This document shows positions 1-10,475 of a stretch of DNA of 64,000 bases, piece after piece (the first letter of the stretch is position 1; each line of letters begins with the position of its first letter). Made by a program: the position numbers and the translations under genes. The DNA lies in NCBI GenBank assembly GCA_029945425.1, contig JAQSDV010000004.1, forward strand, positions 620,436 through 684,435. The letters are read 5' to 3'. This DNA comes from a bacterium (GTDB lineage Bacteria > Pseudomonadota > Alphaproteobacteria > Micavibrionales > UBA2020). The notes below the pieces were generated by a model. It was not told the origin of the DNA. It made no database searches and saw only the letters and a list, made by a program, of their open reading frames with translations.

Positions 1-366
1 CAGCTTGCTGTTCTGGAAGGCGCGTTTGGTGAATTCGCCGGGTTCGGCAGCGCGGCAGGCGGGTATTTGCGACAATGCACGCAATAACCCTTCGATCACC
101 GCGCGGCCGCCATGCACGTTGAATTCGACCGTATCCTCGCCGGTGAAGCTGGCAGGCGCGGGGTAAACAAGCACCAGCGCGCGGAAGTCGAGCATCTTGC
201 GCGTCAACGGGTCCGTCAGCGTCAGCACCATGCCCTGCCGCGGCGTGAAATTCTTTTTAGCCGTGAGCAGCTGGAAAGTTTCAATCGCCTTCGGCCCCGA
301 TACGCGGATCACCGCGATTGCGGATCTATAGGAACCGGTCGAGAGGGCGAAGATCGTGTCGGTCAT
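1..366 (-). CDS. mnmE: tRNA modification GTPase MnmE, N-terminal part (cut by window edge)
   Basis: MnmE works with MnmG to modify the wobble uridine of certain tRNAs. The 122 visible codons start MTDTIFALSTGSYRS and cover the N-terminal tetrahydrofolate-binding domain. Family signatures are PAPASFTGEDTVEFNVHGG near residues 80-98 and AEPGEFTKRAF near the edge. The GTPase domain and the C-terminal cysteine lie outside the window. The start ATG at 366 overlaps the stop of the upstream ferredoxin gene by 4 bp (ATGA), so the two are probably translationally coupled. The partner gene mnmG lies 20 kb away at 20460. Confidence 0.93.
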   Translation of the reverse strand, partial: MTDTIFALSTGSYRSAIAVIRVSGPKAIETFQLLTAKKNFTPRQGMVLTLTDPLTRKMLDFRALVLVYPAPASFTGEDTVEFNVHGGRAVIEGLLRALSQIPACRAAEPGEFTKRAFQNSKL

Positions 367-719
367 TTTTGCCGGTCGGCGCGGGGTTCTTTTTGGTCGG
401 CTGTCAGCAGCAATCTTTCGACCGGCTTGCCGTTCTTCACATGGCTTTCGATGATTTCCTCGACATCCTCGCGGCTGGCATAAGTGTACCAAATGCCTTC
501 GGGATAAATGACCATCGTGGGGCCAAGCTCGCAGCGGTCAAGGCAGCCTGCGCCGTTGACGCGGACGCCTTCGATACCCAGTTCCTTGACGCGGGCCTTC
601 AGATAGTTGCGCAATGGCTCCGCCCCGCGCGCCTTGCAGCTGCCGCGCGGGCTATCCGGCGGACGTTCGTTAGTACAGCAAAAGATATGCTGGCGGAAAA
701 ACAATTCGTCATTGCTCAT
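363..719 (-). CDS. thioredoxin-like [2Fe-2S] ferredoxin domain protein
   Basis: This 118-residue protein resembles the thioredoxin-like [2Fe-2S] ferredoxins. It has an early cysteine pair region (FCCTNERPP ... GSCKARG) and a later C-x3-C pair (GAGCLDRCELGPTMVIYPEG), followed by YTYASREDVEEIIESH. This four-cysteine layout is typical of the family; the redox partner is unknown. I chose the ATG at 719 because GAGG lies 7 bases upstream; a TTG two codons earlier is less likely. The gene overlaps mnmE by 4 bp. MnmE has no known iron-sulfur requirement, so the pairing may only reflect shared transcription. Confidence 0.85.
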   Translation of the reverse strand: MSNDELFFRQHIFCCTNERPPDSPRGSCKARGAEPLRNYLKARVKELGIEGVRVNGAGCLDRCELGPTMVIYPEGIWYTYASREDVEEIIESHVKNGKPVERLLLTADQKEPRADRQK

Positions 720-739
720 GTGCAAACCTCGTTCTAGGC

Positions 740-753
740 TTAACTTAAGTTAA
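740..753. promoter_or_regulatory. 14-bp palindrome between divergent genes
   Basis: TTAACTTAAGTTAA is a perfect palindrome in the 52-bp gap between the divergent ferredoxin/mnmE unit and the DUF255 gene. Such a site could be an operator for either direction. No regulator can be named: it is not a CtrA full site, which needs a 7-base spacer between TTAA half-sites. Confidence 0.35.
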
Positions 754-771
754 AGGAAAGACAGCGGCAAT

Positions 772-2835
<2,064 letters not shown>

Positions 2836-2905
2836 AAACCCCCAGTTTGCTGTTGACCCTTGGGCATAAGAGGCTAGTCTGTGAAAGACGCGCAAAGGGT
2901 AATTT

Positions 2906-3622
2906 ATGAAAAAAGATATTTCTATTCAGGCGCATGACGGAGGCAGTTTTTCAGCCTATGTCGCCTATCCCGAAAGCGACCTGCCCGCAGGCGCAATCGT
3001 TGTCATTCAGGAAATATTCGGCATCAATGCCGGCATGCGCGCCATCTGCGATAACCTTGCCATAGCTGGTTTCATCGCGATTGCGCCCGACCTGTTCTGG
3101 CGGCAGGAGCCCGGCATCCAGCTGACCGACAAATCGGAAGCAGAATGGGCGCGCGCGTTTGAGCTGTACCAAGGTTTTAACGTCGACCTTGGCGTTGACG
3201 ATTTGAAAACGACACTCGCCTATATCCGCCGGGACGAAAACTGTACGGGCAAGGCAGGCACGATGGGTTACTGCCTGGGCGGAAAGCTCGCCTTCCTCAT
3301 GGCAACGCGGTCGGATGCGGATTGCAATGTGAGCTATTACGGCGTTGGCATTCAGGACATGCTGGACGAAGCAGGTAATATCAAGCACCAGTTGCTGATG
3401 CACATCGCCGAGAAAGACAAATATGTGCCGATCGCCGCGCAGCAGAAAATTCTGACTGCGCTGAACAAGCACAAGAATGTCGAAATCCATGTATACCCCG
3501 ATGTCGACCACGCCTTCGCGCGCGAGGGAGGGCAACACTACGACAAGGAAGCCGCGCGCATGGCGAATGCCCGCACCGTGGATTTCATGGCGCAGCATCT
3601 TGCGCGCCGCGGGAGAAAATAA
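2906..3622 (+). CDS. dienelactone hydrolase family protein
   Basis: This is a 238-residue alpha/beta hydrolase of the dienelactone hydrolase family. The catalytic triad is visible: Cys123 in GYCLGG, Asp171 in AEKDKYVP and His202 in DVDHAFAR. E36 in VIQEIFGI matches the conserved Glu that tunes the nucleophile. There is no signal peptide, so it should act in the cytoplasm on lactone or ester substrates; the natural substrate cannot be inferred. Its TAA shares its last A with the ATG of the following CXXC-repeat gene, so the two are likely co-transcribed. Confidence 0.9.
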   Translation: MKKDISIQAHDGGSFSAYVAYPESDLPAGAIVVIQEIFGINAGMRAICDNLAIAGFIAIAPDLFWRQEPGIQLTDKSEAEWARAFELYQGFNVDLGVDDLKTTLAYIRRDENCTGKAGTMGYCLGGKLAFLMATRSDADCNVSYYGVGIQDMLDEAGNIKHQLLMHIAEKDKYVPIAAQQKILTALNKHKNVEIHVYPDVDHAFAREGGQHYDKEAARMANARTVDFMAQHLARRGRK

Positions 3623-5259
3623 TGTCCGAGCCGGATATCGTACCCGAACAACCGTCTGAGCAACATTTTCAGATCGCCCAGAAAGCAGCTGAAACACTGG
3701 GACTGCTTGTCGACGGCAATGGGCTGAAGGCAGAGCAGGTACGCCTTGCGCGTCATGAGACGCTGGTTCACCAATTGCCCGGCGCAATTTTCATCGAGTT
3801 GAAGCCCGATTTCGTCAAGGGACAGCTGAGCGGCCAGCGGGAACATGGAAAAGTTCTTGGCAGTGAAGCTGCCGTCGTTGCCGCCGCACTCGCGCTGGCG
3901 CCGGAGGCCGTGACGGACAAGAACGTACAAATCGAGTTGCTGCAGCTGCTGGACAAAGATCCCGCGCGCGGCTGGGGTATCAAGCCGTTCAAGCATCCGT
4001 TGAAAGTCACGCAAAAAGAATTCTGCGTCGTCGACAGATGTACGAAATGCGCAGGGCTTGCGCAGTACAACTGCACGACCTGCAGCGGCACGGGCGGCGT
4101 CGGTTGCGTCAACTGCGGCGTGACGGGTCAGGCACCCTGCCCCGCCTGCTATGGCAGCGGCGGCGTGCAATCGGGCGATGGAGGGCGTATTCCATGCCAG
4201 CGCTGCTTATCGACCGGAAAAGTTTTGTGCCTGTCCTGCAACGGCGCAAAAACGGTTAAGTGCGGAATTTGCCGCGGCCAGACCAAGATCGCCTGCACCG
4301 AATGCGACCGCAGCGGTTTCTGGACGCATACCTATGACATGACGTTCCATGCTGAGGCGAAGTTCGAAATGGATCGCGAGTTGATGCCCAAAGACCTTCA
4401 GGAAATCATCGATACGCTGGGCGTGCGCGAACTGGCGACAGAAGACCACGCGGAAATTTTCCGCCTGAACCAGAATACCGAGCAGAAACTGCTGGTCATA
4501 CCCTTCCTCGCCTTCCTGCCGATCGCGAATGTCGAATTTTCTATCGAGGGCAAACAGTATCCGTCCGGTGTGGCGGGTCTGACAGGAAAGATCATGGGCA
4601 TCGACCCCGTGCTTGATCCTATTATCAAGCCGGGCATCAATGCACTGTTCAAATTATCCAAGGGTCCGTTAGCCGCGGAAGCGTTGATCGCGCAGGCTTG
4701 TAAATACCGCGTGCTGCGCCAAATCCTGAGCGGGTTGTCGCACCATTCCAAAAAACAGGTTTACCAGACGGTCACCAGATCTTACCCGCTGGTCATTTCC
4801 GACCGTTTTACCAAGGCCGCGATCAAATATGCGGCGGATGCCGTGCTGGCCATCAGCAAGGGGCCACGCGTGAAGGGCTTGATCCTCGGTACCGCAATCG
4901 CGGCCGCGCTCTATGCCGGATACTATTTCAGCCCCGCGCAGATGTATAACGCCGCGAAAATCGCCGCACTCGGCTATGGACGTTATGCCTTCGGCGCAGA
5001 ATTGGCCGTCTGGTTGGTAGGTTATATTCTCGCTTGGCTGACCATCAGGTATATGGCAGCGGGCGCATTGCAAAAGCTGTTGCCAAGCGAAGCATTGGAC
5101 AAAACGGATACCGGTTTGCCCACAGCCGGCGAGCAAGGCACGCATGCGTTGGGCACGACGATGGTTGCATGGCTGCTTTGCGCGTTTTTTGCGTTTCAGA
5201 AACCGGCCTGGGTGCTGACGCTGCTGAAGATGGTTGGCAAGACGGCTGGCGCGCCTTAA
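3622..5259 (+). CDS. membrane protein with eight CXXC motifs (DnaJ-type zinc-finger region)
   Basis: I do not recognise the whole protein (545 residues). Residues 1-135 have no clear motif. Residues 140-228 carry eight CXXC motifs at 140, 151, 162, 173, 192, 203, 214 and 225: two blocks of four with an exact 11-residue period. Several are followed by GxG, as in the DnaJ central zinc-finger domain (C-x2-C-x-G-x-G), but there is no J domain. Three hydrophobic stretches near 415-432, 455-480 and 512-536 suggest membrane anchoring at the C-terminus. The start codon overlaps the stop of the hydrolase gene by one base. A role in protein quality control is possible but unproven. Confidence 0.8.
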   Translation: MSEPDIVPEQPSEQHFQIAQKAAETLGLLVDGNGLKAEQVRLARHETLVHQLPGAIFIELKPDFVKGQLSGQREHGKVLGSEAAVVAAALALAPEAVTDKNVQIELLQLLDKDPARGWGIKPFKHPLKVTQKEFCVVDRCTKCAGLAQYNCTTCSGTGGVGCVNCGVTGQAPCPACYGSGGVQSGDGGRIPCQRCLSTGKVLCLSCNGAKTVKCGICRGQTKIACTECDRSGFWTHTYDMTFHAEAKFEMDRELMPKDLQEIIDTLGVRELATEDHAEIFRLNQNTEQKLLVIPFLAFLPIANVEFSIEGKQYPSGVAGLTGKIMGIDPVLDPIIKPGINALFKLSKGPLAAEALIAQACKYRVLRQILSGLSHHSKKQVYQTVTRSYPLVISDRFTKAAIKYAADAVLAISKGPRVKGLILGTAIAAALYAGYYFSPAQMYNAAKIAALGYGRYAFGAELAVWLVGYILAWLTIRYMAAGALQKLLPSEALDKTDTGLPTAGEQGTHALGTTMVAWLLCAFFAFQKPAWVLTLLKMVGKTAGAP

Positions 5260-5777
5260 TCTTTCACGAATTTTTCGAACTGGCGGCGGGCAAAGGGCGG
5301 GATGACCTGGCCGTTGCGTTCGGCGATCTCCACGACGGCGCGTAACGTATAGCCGCCATGGATACGTTCTTTCTGTTCGTTTTCATACACGATCCAGTCG
5401 ACGATATCTTCCGTGCGGACTGTGAAGGGCTCGCCCTTTTCGACCGCCGTGCCGTCCTTCTTGTTTTGCGCATGGCACACGATATAGCCATCCGCCAGTT
5501 TTTCCCGCACCAGCGCAGGCGTCGTGTCGCCATCCTCGCGGATGGGCCCCAGCGCGAGGGACGCGTAGCGGGGATATTGTTCGCGCAAGGCATCGAAGGC
5601 GGGCAGGGTTGCACGCGCCTTTTCAGCCGCGGCGACCAAGATGGGATCATCAGGCAGGAAGTTTACCCAGAAACGGCTTCTTTTGCGGGCGCTTTGCCAC
5701 AGCACAAAATGCTCCCGCACCAGAAACAACGCGGCAAGGATTGCCAGTATCGTGAGTATGACACCGGTGCTGGGCAT
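5256..5777 (-). CDS. DUF2314 domain protein with N-terminal membrane helix
   Basis: This 173-residue protein starts with one hydrophobic segment (residues 5-20, GVILTILAILAALFLV). The C-terminal half fits the DUF2314 pattern: DGYIVCHAQNKKDG, then TEDIVDWIVYENEQKERIHGGYTLRAV. The function of DUF2314 is unknown. The gene follows rho by 7 bases on the same strand, and TAAGG lies 6 bases before the ATG, so it is probably the last gene of the rho transcript. Its end overlaps the convergent CXXC-protein gene by 4 bp. Confidence 0.75.
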   Translation of the reverse strand: MPSTGVILTILAILAALFLVREHFVLWQSARKRSRFWVNFLPDDPILVAAAEKARATLPAFDALREQYPRYASLALGPIREDGDTTPALVREKLADGYIVCHAQNKKDGTAVEKGEPFTVRTEDIVDWIVYENEQKERIHGGYTLRAVVEIAERNGQVIPPFARRQFEKFVKD

Positions 5778-5784
5778 ATCGGCC

Positions 5785-7260
5785 TTACTGGTTCATCAGC
5801 TTGAAGAATTCATCGTTGTTCTTGGTGTCCTTCATTTTATCAATGAGGAACTCCATGCTGTCGGTCGTGCCCATGGGGGACATCAGCTTGCGCAGGATCC
5901 ACATCTTGGACAACATGCCCTGTTCGACCAGCAATTCTTCCTTGCGCGTGCCCGACTTCTGGATGTCGATTGCGGGGAAGACGCGCTTGTCGGAGAGCTT
6001 GCGGTCGAGGACGATTTCCGAGTTACCGGTACCTTTGAATTCCTCGAAGATCACCTCGTCCATGCGCGAACCTGTATCGATTAGCGCGGTCGAGATGATG
6101 GTGAGGGAGCCGCCCTGTTCGATGTTACGCGCGGCACCGAAGAAACGTTTCGGGCGTTGCAGTGCGTTCGCATCGACGCCACCCGTCAGGACTTTACCCG
6201 ACGACGGCACAACGGTGTTGTAAGCACGGCCAAGGCGCGTGATGGAATCGAGCAGGATCACGACGTCGCGCTTGTGTTCGACAAGGCGTTTTGCTTTTTC
6301 CAGCACCATTTCGGCAACCTGAACGTGACGCGCAGCCGGTTCGTCGAAGGTGGAGGAAATCACTTCGCCCTTTACGGAGCGCGCCATGTCGGTCACTTCC
6401 TCGGGACGTTCATCGATCAGCAGGACGATCAGGTACACACCGGGATGGTTGGTTTCAATCGAATGCGCGATGTTTTGCATCATCACGGTTTTACCGGTAC
6501 GGGGCGGCGCAACGATCAGCGCGCGCTGGCCGAAGCCGAGCGGCGATACAAGCTCGATCACGCGCTGCAGCTGCACGGCGGCGTTCTTGTTGGTCTTGGT
6601 TTCTTTTTTGACGCCGCCGCCTTTGTCGGTGGGATCATCCAGTTCCAGCTTGATCTTGCGGTCGGGATAAAGCGGAGTCAGGTTGTCGAAGTTGATCCGG
6701 TGACGGATATTATCGGGGCTTTCAAAGTTGATCTGGTTGACGCGCAGGAGAGCGAAGTAACGCTCGTTATCCTTAGGCGCGCGAATTTCGCCTTCGACCG
6801 TGTCGCCGGTGCGCAGGCCGAAACGCTTGATCTGCGAGGGGGAAACATAAATGTCATCGGGGCCGGGCAGATAGTTTTCTTCAGGGCTGCGCAGGAAGCC
6901 GAAGCCGTCCTGCAAAACTTCCAGCACGCCCGCGCCAAGAATGGGAACATCTTGTTCGGCAAGGCGTTTCAAAATCGCAAACATCATTTCCTGTTTGCGC
7001 ATTGCCGAGGCGTTTTCCAGCTGGAGGCTTTCGGCAAAGGCCAGAAGATCGGCGGGTGATTTGGTTTTGAGTTCGTGCAGGTCCATGACTTGCGCATTCG
7101 GGTCGCGCTTGGCAGCGGCGGCTTCTTCTTCGGGCGTTACATCCGACTGCGGGCCTTGATGCGGGAAATCGTTCCCGTCGTTATTGTTGCCGCTGTGTCC
7201 GCCGTGATGACGGGATCCGCCGCCGTGACGGCTGCCGGAATGTCTGGGGGGTTTTGCCAC
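5785..7260 (-). CDS. rho: transcription termination factor Rho
   Basis: Rho is the hexameric RNA helicase that ends transcription. The conserved core begins at [19 protein letters not shown] (ATG at 7086). It has the RNA-binding cold-shock-like domain ([20 protein letters not shown]), Walker A (APPRTGKT), Walker B region ([15 protein letters not shown]) and the C-terminal ATPase core. The start is uncertain: in-frame options are TTG 7422, GTG 7260 and ATG 7086, none with a good ribosome site. GTG 7260 gives a 58-residue His/Gly/Asn-rich extension before the core. TTG 7422 lies upstream of the predicted transcription start, so I rejected it. Short N-terminal insertions of low complexity occur in Rho of several phyla. 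Confidence 0.95.
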   Translation of the reverse strand: MAKPPRHSGSRHGGGSRHHGGHSGNNNDGNDFPHQGPQSDVTPEEEAAAAKRDPNAQVMDLHELKTKSPADLLAFAESLQLENASAMRKQEMMFAILKRLAEQDVPILGAGVLEVLQDGFGFLRSPEENYLPGPDDIYVSPSQIKRFGLRTGDTVEGEIRAPKDNERYFALLRVNQINFESPDNIRHRINFDNLTPLYPDRKIKLELDDPTDKGGGVKKETKTNKNAAVQLQRVIELVSPLGFGQRALIVAPPRTGKTVMMQNIAHSIETNHPGVYLIVLLIDERPEEVTDMARSVKGEVISSTFDEPAARHVQVAEMVLEKAKRLVEHKRDVVILLDSITRLGRAYNTVVPSSGKVLTGGVDANALQRPKRFFGAARNIEQGGSLTIISTALIDTGSRMDEVIFEEFKGTGNSEIVLDRKLSDKRVFPAIDIQKSGTRKEELLVEQGMLSKMWILRKLMSPMGTTDSMEFLIDKMKDTKNNDEFFKLMNQ

Positions 7261-7412
7261 TTGATGTTGTTCTTTCGTTCTTTTAAGTCGGGAAAAGTCG
7301 GGTTGCGATGATGGGAATTTCGTTTCGCGAGATGGTGGATGTTTTTGAATGCCACGCCCGCGGCGGAAATTCCGGCGGGGTCTGCCCTTTGATTTAAGGC
7401 TTGATGCTTTAA

Positions 7413-7441
7413 GTTTTAACAAAGAAGCCGTTGTATGTCAA
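7413..7441 (-). promoter_or_regulatory. candidate sigma70 promoter for rho
   Basis: On the minus strand a perfect -35 TTGACA (7441-7436) is followed after 17 bases by TAAAAC (7418-7413, 4 of 6 matches). Transcription would start near 7406, leaving a leader of about 146 bases to GTG 7260 or 320 bases to ATG 7086. Rho autoregulates through its leader in E. coli; whether this happens here is inference. Confidence 0.5.
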
Positions 7442-7487
7442 CGCTAAAGTATTAAGTAAAACCTAGCATCTTGGAATCATTATGGAA

Positions 7488-7934
7488 TCAGAACGGCTTG
7501 GTGATGACCATGAAGACGATAATGATCATCAGGATGGTCGGGATTTCATTCACACGACGGTAAAATTTATGGCTGTGCTTGTTGGCATCTACCACAAACG
7601 CCTTACGCCAGCGCGACAAGGCATGGTGAAAGCCGGTCATGAGCACAACCAGCGTGATCTTGATATGCATCCATGGCATTTTCAAAAGATCTGCATTCGC
7701 CCAGAGCATCAATCCGCCGAAAATATAGGCGGCGATCATCGCGGGGTTCATGATCAGGCGCAGCAGTTTGCGTTCCATGATCTTGAGCGTTTCGGACAGC
7801 TCCGACGCCTTGTCGGCATCGGCGTGATAGACGAACAGGCGCGGCAGGTACAGCAGCCCCGCCATCCATGAAATCACGGCAATCAGGTGCAGCGACTTGA
7901 ACACGTCGTAATGCGCAAAAATGAATTCTTTCAT
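7488..7934 (-). CDS. hemJ: protoporphyrinogen oxidase HemJ
   Basis: HemJ is the membrane protoporphyrinogen IX oxidase used by many alphaproteobacteria instead of HemG or HemY. The 148-residue protein has about four hydrophobic helices, the conserved early His in KSLHLIAVISWMAGLLYLPRLFVYH, and WMHIKITLVVLMTGFHH in the second half. Its ATG overlaps the hemH stop (ATGA). It is the third gene of a haem operon running hemE-hemH-hemJ, which covers the steps from uroporphyrinogen decarboxylation to iron insertion except coproporphyrinogen oxidation. Confidence 0.9.
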   Translation of the reverse strand: MKEFIFAHYDVFKSLHLIAVISWMAGLLYLPRLFVYHADADKASELSETLKIMERKLLRLIMNPAMIAAYIFGGLMLWANADLLKMPWMHIKITLVVLMTGFHHALSRWRKAFVVDANKHSHKFYRRVNEIPTILMIIIVFMVITKPF

Positions 7935-8983
7935 GCTGCCTCCGAAACGCAGCCGCAGCGGGTGAATTTTCCGCCGCAGACGCGCGGTTGTTTTTTGCCG
8001 GCGATTTCTTCCATCACCATATCGGCAAGACCATCAATAAACAACGGGTGCGTGGATACAGTCGGCACGCGGGCGTAATACGGCACGCCCAGGTGTTCCG
8101 CTTCCTTCTTGAATTCCTCATCAAGTTCGACCAGCGTTTCAACATGCTCGGACACGAAGGCGTGCGGATACACCACAACGCCAACTTTATCTTTTGCCGC
8201 CTGTTCCAGTTCTTCGCGGATGGAGGGCCCGATCCATTTCAGCGGGCCGATGCGGCTCTGGTAACAAATGCGCCACTGGGTTTTGTCGAGGCCAAGTTTC
8301 GCCGCAATCGCTGCCGCGGATTTTTCGCAATGGTCCTGATACGGGTCGCCGCCCTGCACGATTTTTTCCGGCAGGCCATGCGCGGAAAACAGCACGCGCG
8401 TACCCGCGGGCGCTTGCTTGAGAGAAAATGCGATAAGATCTGCGGACGCGTCCACAAAACCTTTTTGCAGGGGGTAGCACCCGATGCGATGAACGGCGAT
8501 GTCATCCCAGCGTTTGTGAAGGTCGCCATCGGCCCCCTGCACCGCGCGCCAGAAGTTTTCAAACGAGGACTTTGTGGTCGTCGTGGAATATTCAGGATAG
8601 AGCGGCAGCATGACGATGCGGTCGGGGCCATAAGCCTCCAGCGCGTCAACGGTGTCTTCGGCAGAGGGTTCCCAGTAGCGCATGGAAACAAAAACCTCGA
8701 CCATGTCATGCACATCGGGCATGCGCACGTTCATCGCGGCTTCCAACGCCTGTGCCTGTGCCTGCGTGTTTTGCAGCAGCGGCGATTTAAATCCCAGCCT
8801 GCCATAGGCTTCCAGCGCAGCGCCTTCCCCGCGCGTGCGCGAAATGTATTTCGCAATGAAGTAGCGGATCGGCAGCGGCGCTGCGATAATATTCTTGTCC
8901 ATGAAGAAATTGAACAGGAAGGGCTTGATATCCGCCTTCTGCAACGGCCCGCCAAGATTGAATAAAACAATCGCGGTTTTCAT
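7931..8983 (-). CDS. hemH: ferrochelatase
   Basis: Ferrochelatase inserts Fe2+ into protoporphyrin IX. The 350-residue protein begins KTAIVLFNLGGP, has VSMRYWEPS, the metal-site region FSAHGLPEKIV (His) and the conserved YPHAFVSEHVETLVELDEE. Its last residues contain Cys336, Cys343 and Cys345 (CGGKFTRCGC). C-terminal cysteines ligate a [2Fe-2S] cluster in some alphaproteobacterial ferrochelatases, so a cluster here is plausible. The gene overlaps both neighbours by 4 bp (hemE upstream, hemJ downstream). Confidence 0.96.
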   Translation of the reverse strand: MKTAIVLFNLGGPLQKADIKPFLFNFFMDKNIIAAPLPIRYFIAKYISRTRGEGAALEAYGRLGFKSPLLQNTQAQAQALEAAMNVRMPDVHDMVEVFVSMRYWEPSAEDTVDALEAYGPDRIVMLPLYPEYSTTTTKSSFENFWRAVQGADGDLHKRWDDIAVHRIGCYPLQKGFVDASADLIAFSLKQAPAGTRVLFSAHGLPEKIVQGGDPYQDHCEKSAAAIAAKLGLDKTQWRICYQSRIGPLKWIGPSIREELEQAAKDKVGVVVYPHAFVSEHVETLVELDEEFKKEAEHLGVPYYARVPTVSTHPLFIDGLADMVMEEIAGKKQPRVCGGKFTRCGCVSEAA

Positions 8984-10023
8984 CCGGCATAACTCCGGAT
9001 TGTTTTCGCCAGCAGCGCCACATGTTCGGGCGGAGTTTCCTTGATGACGCCATGGCCGAGGTTGAAGATAAACGGCTGGCCGCGCGCGGCGTCGAGGATA
9101 TTACGCACACCCTGTTCTAGCGCGGCGCCGCCCGTCAGCAGCAAGACAGGATCAAGGTTTCCCTGCAGGCATCTACCCCCGCCGAAATTTGCGATAGCCC
9201 AATCGAGCGGGGCTTGCGTATCAAGACCGATACCATCGAATCCTGTTTGTTCTGCGTAACGCTGGCACAACCCGCCTGCGCCGCGCGGAAAACCGATCAT
9301 CGGGGTTTGCGGGCATTCCTTTGCAAGACGCTTGCGGATTTCCTGCGCAGGCCTGATAACCCAGCGCGTGAAATAAGGTTCAGGCAGTAATCCCGACCAG
9401 CTGTCGAACAACTGCAGCGCATCGGCACCAGCGCGCACTTGAGCCACAAGATAAGTGACCGTTGCATCCACAACTTTGGCAATGAGCGCATCGAAGGCTT
9501 CGGGATTTTTATAGGCGGAGGTTTTGGTGCGGGTGAATTCACCACCGCCCTGCCCGTCCACCATGTAGCAGGCAACCGTCCAGGGCGCGCCGGCAAAACC
9601 GATCAATGCCTTGTCGGGCGCAAGTTCGCGGCGCACGCGGCGGATGGTTTCATAAACGGGCGATAACTTGTCGGGATCGTAGACAAGTTTTGAAACATCG
9701 AGTTCGCTGAGCCTTGGCCCCTCACCCTCCACGAAATCCAGTTTCTGTCCCAGCGCATACGGAATGACCAGAATATCGGAAAACAGGATGGCGGCATCCA
9801 TATCAAAACGGCGGATCGGCTGCAGCGTGACTTCGGCCGCGAATTCCGGATTGAAGCAGAGGTTCAGGAACGAGCCTGCGGTCGCGCGCAGGGCACGGTA
9901 TTCCGGCAGATAGCGTCCGGCCTGCCGCATGAGCCAGAAGGGCACTGGCGCCTGCGCTACGCCCTGCAGCGCCTTCAGGAAAGGGCCGGATATAATCTGC
10001 TGTGTTGCCGGGGCTTGAGACAT
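8980..10023 (-). CDS. hemE: uroporphyrinogen decarboxylase
   Basis: HemE decarboxylates uroporphyrinogen III to coproporphyrinogen III. Signatures are PFWLMRQAGRYLPEYR near residues 28-43 and GFAGAPWTVACYMV near 143-156; length (347) is normal. It is the first gene of the hemE-hemH-hemJ run, transcribed away from the origin-like segment that begins at 10024. In Caulobacter and Rickettsia the chromosomal origin is also next to hemE, which supports the oriC call. Confidence 0.97.
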   Translation of the reverse strand: MSQAPATQQIISGPFLKALQGVAQAPVPFWLMRQAGRYLPEYRALRATAGSFLNLCFNPEFAAEVTLQPIRRFDMDAAILFSDILVIPYALGQKLDFVEGEGPRLSELDVSKLVYDPDKLSPVYETIRRVRRELAPDKALIGFAGAPWTVACYMVDGQGGGEFTRTKTSAYKNPEAFDALIAKVVDATVTYLVAQVRAGADALQLFDSWSGLLPEPYFTRWVIRPAQEIRKRLAKECPQTPMIGFPRGAGGLCQRYAEQTGFDGIGLDTQAPLDWAIANFGGGRCLQGNLDPVLLLTGGAALEQGVRNILDAARGQPFIFNLGHGVIKETPPEHVALLAKTIRSYAG

Positions 10024-10219
10024 GCGTGATCCGTTTCGAGAACCTGAATATATATAAGTATTAGAATCTTTTAGTAGTAGTTTGTAGTGCGGTGATTAAC
10101 GGGGATAACCTGTGCGGCCGGTTTTTATCCCCTGCGGACATCGGCCGCCAGGGCGGGCTCGACGGGCAATTTGGTGTACAAGATACCTAGGCAGCTGGAT
10201 TCCCTTAATTCTTCTCAGC

Positions 10220-10268
10220 TGTGGATAGCGGGGATAAGTTGTGATTCCGTAAACAAGACTTATCCACG
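10220..10268. promoter_or_regulatory. DnaA-box pair (central)
   Basis: CTATCCACA on the minus strand (10220-10228) and TTATCCACG on the plus strand (10260-10268) each differ from TTATCCACA at one base. A weaker TTATCCCCG copy lies between them on the minus strand (10229-10237). They are likely DnaA-binding sites within the origin. Confidence 0.65.
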
Positions 10269-10370
10269 TTATTCTATTCCAGAGTCCATCCCGTGAGTCT
10301 CCTGTTAAGTGCTTGTTCGGACTCAGGGAGTTATCCCGTAAAAATTCAGTCCCCCATCTTACGCGCAGGG

Positions 10371-10391
10371 TTATCCAAAGGCTTATCCACA
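10371..10391 (+). promoter_or_regulatory. DnaA-box pair (right edge, includes perfect box)
   Basis: TTATCCAAA (10371-10379) is followed three bases later by the consensus TTATCCACA (10383-10391), on the same strand. This is the strongest DnaA site in the segment. Confidence 0.75.
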
Positions 10392-10475
10392 CTTGCCCCC
10401 TTTGCACGCCGAAAACACGCTTTTCAGGGGGTTAATTTCTGCGCTAGGATGAAGCAACAAACATAAGGTCTTAAA

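Larger units (their letters stand above)
10024..10475. other. probable chromosomal replication origin (oriC)
   Basis: This 452-bp gap has no credible gene. An AT-rich stretch lies next to hemE (about 10046-10086, containing AATATATATAAG) and could be the unwinding element. Further right are DnaA-box-like sequences: perfect TTATCCACA at 10383-10391; one-mismatch TTATCCAAA 10371-10379, TTATCCACG 10260-10268 and CTATCCACA (minus) 10220-10228; weaker TTATCCC-type copies at 10100-10108, 10125-10133, 10229-10237 and 10331-10339. Six GANTC methylation sites start at 10064, 10198, 10243, 10282, 10295 and 10320. The flanking genes diverge from it, and hemE adjacency matches known alphaproteobacterial origins. 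GC skew was not computed. Confidence 0.82.

Noticed and set aside
740..753. CtrA binding site
   Set aside because: TTAA half-sites are 1 base apart or the pair at the 7-base spacing reads TTAA...TAAA, so it does not meet the TTAA-N7-TTAA rule. No CtrA full site was seen in the oriC segment either.
2853..2880. Promoter TTGACC ... TAGTCT before the dienelactone hydrolase gene
   Set aside because: Spacing is 16 and the -10 box matches only 3 of 6 bases; not strong enough to list.
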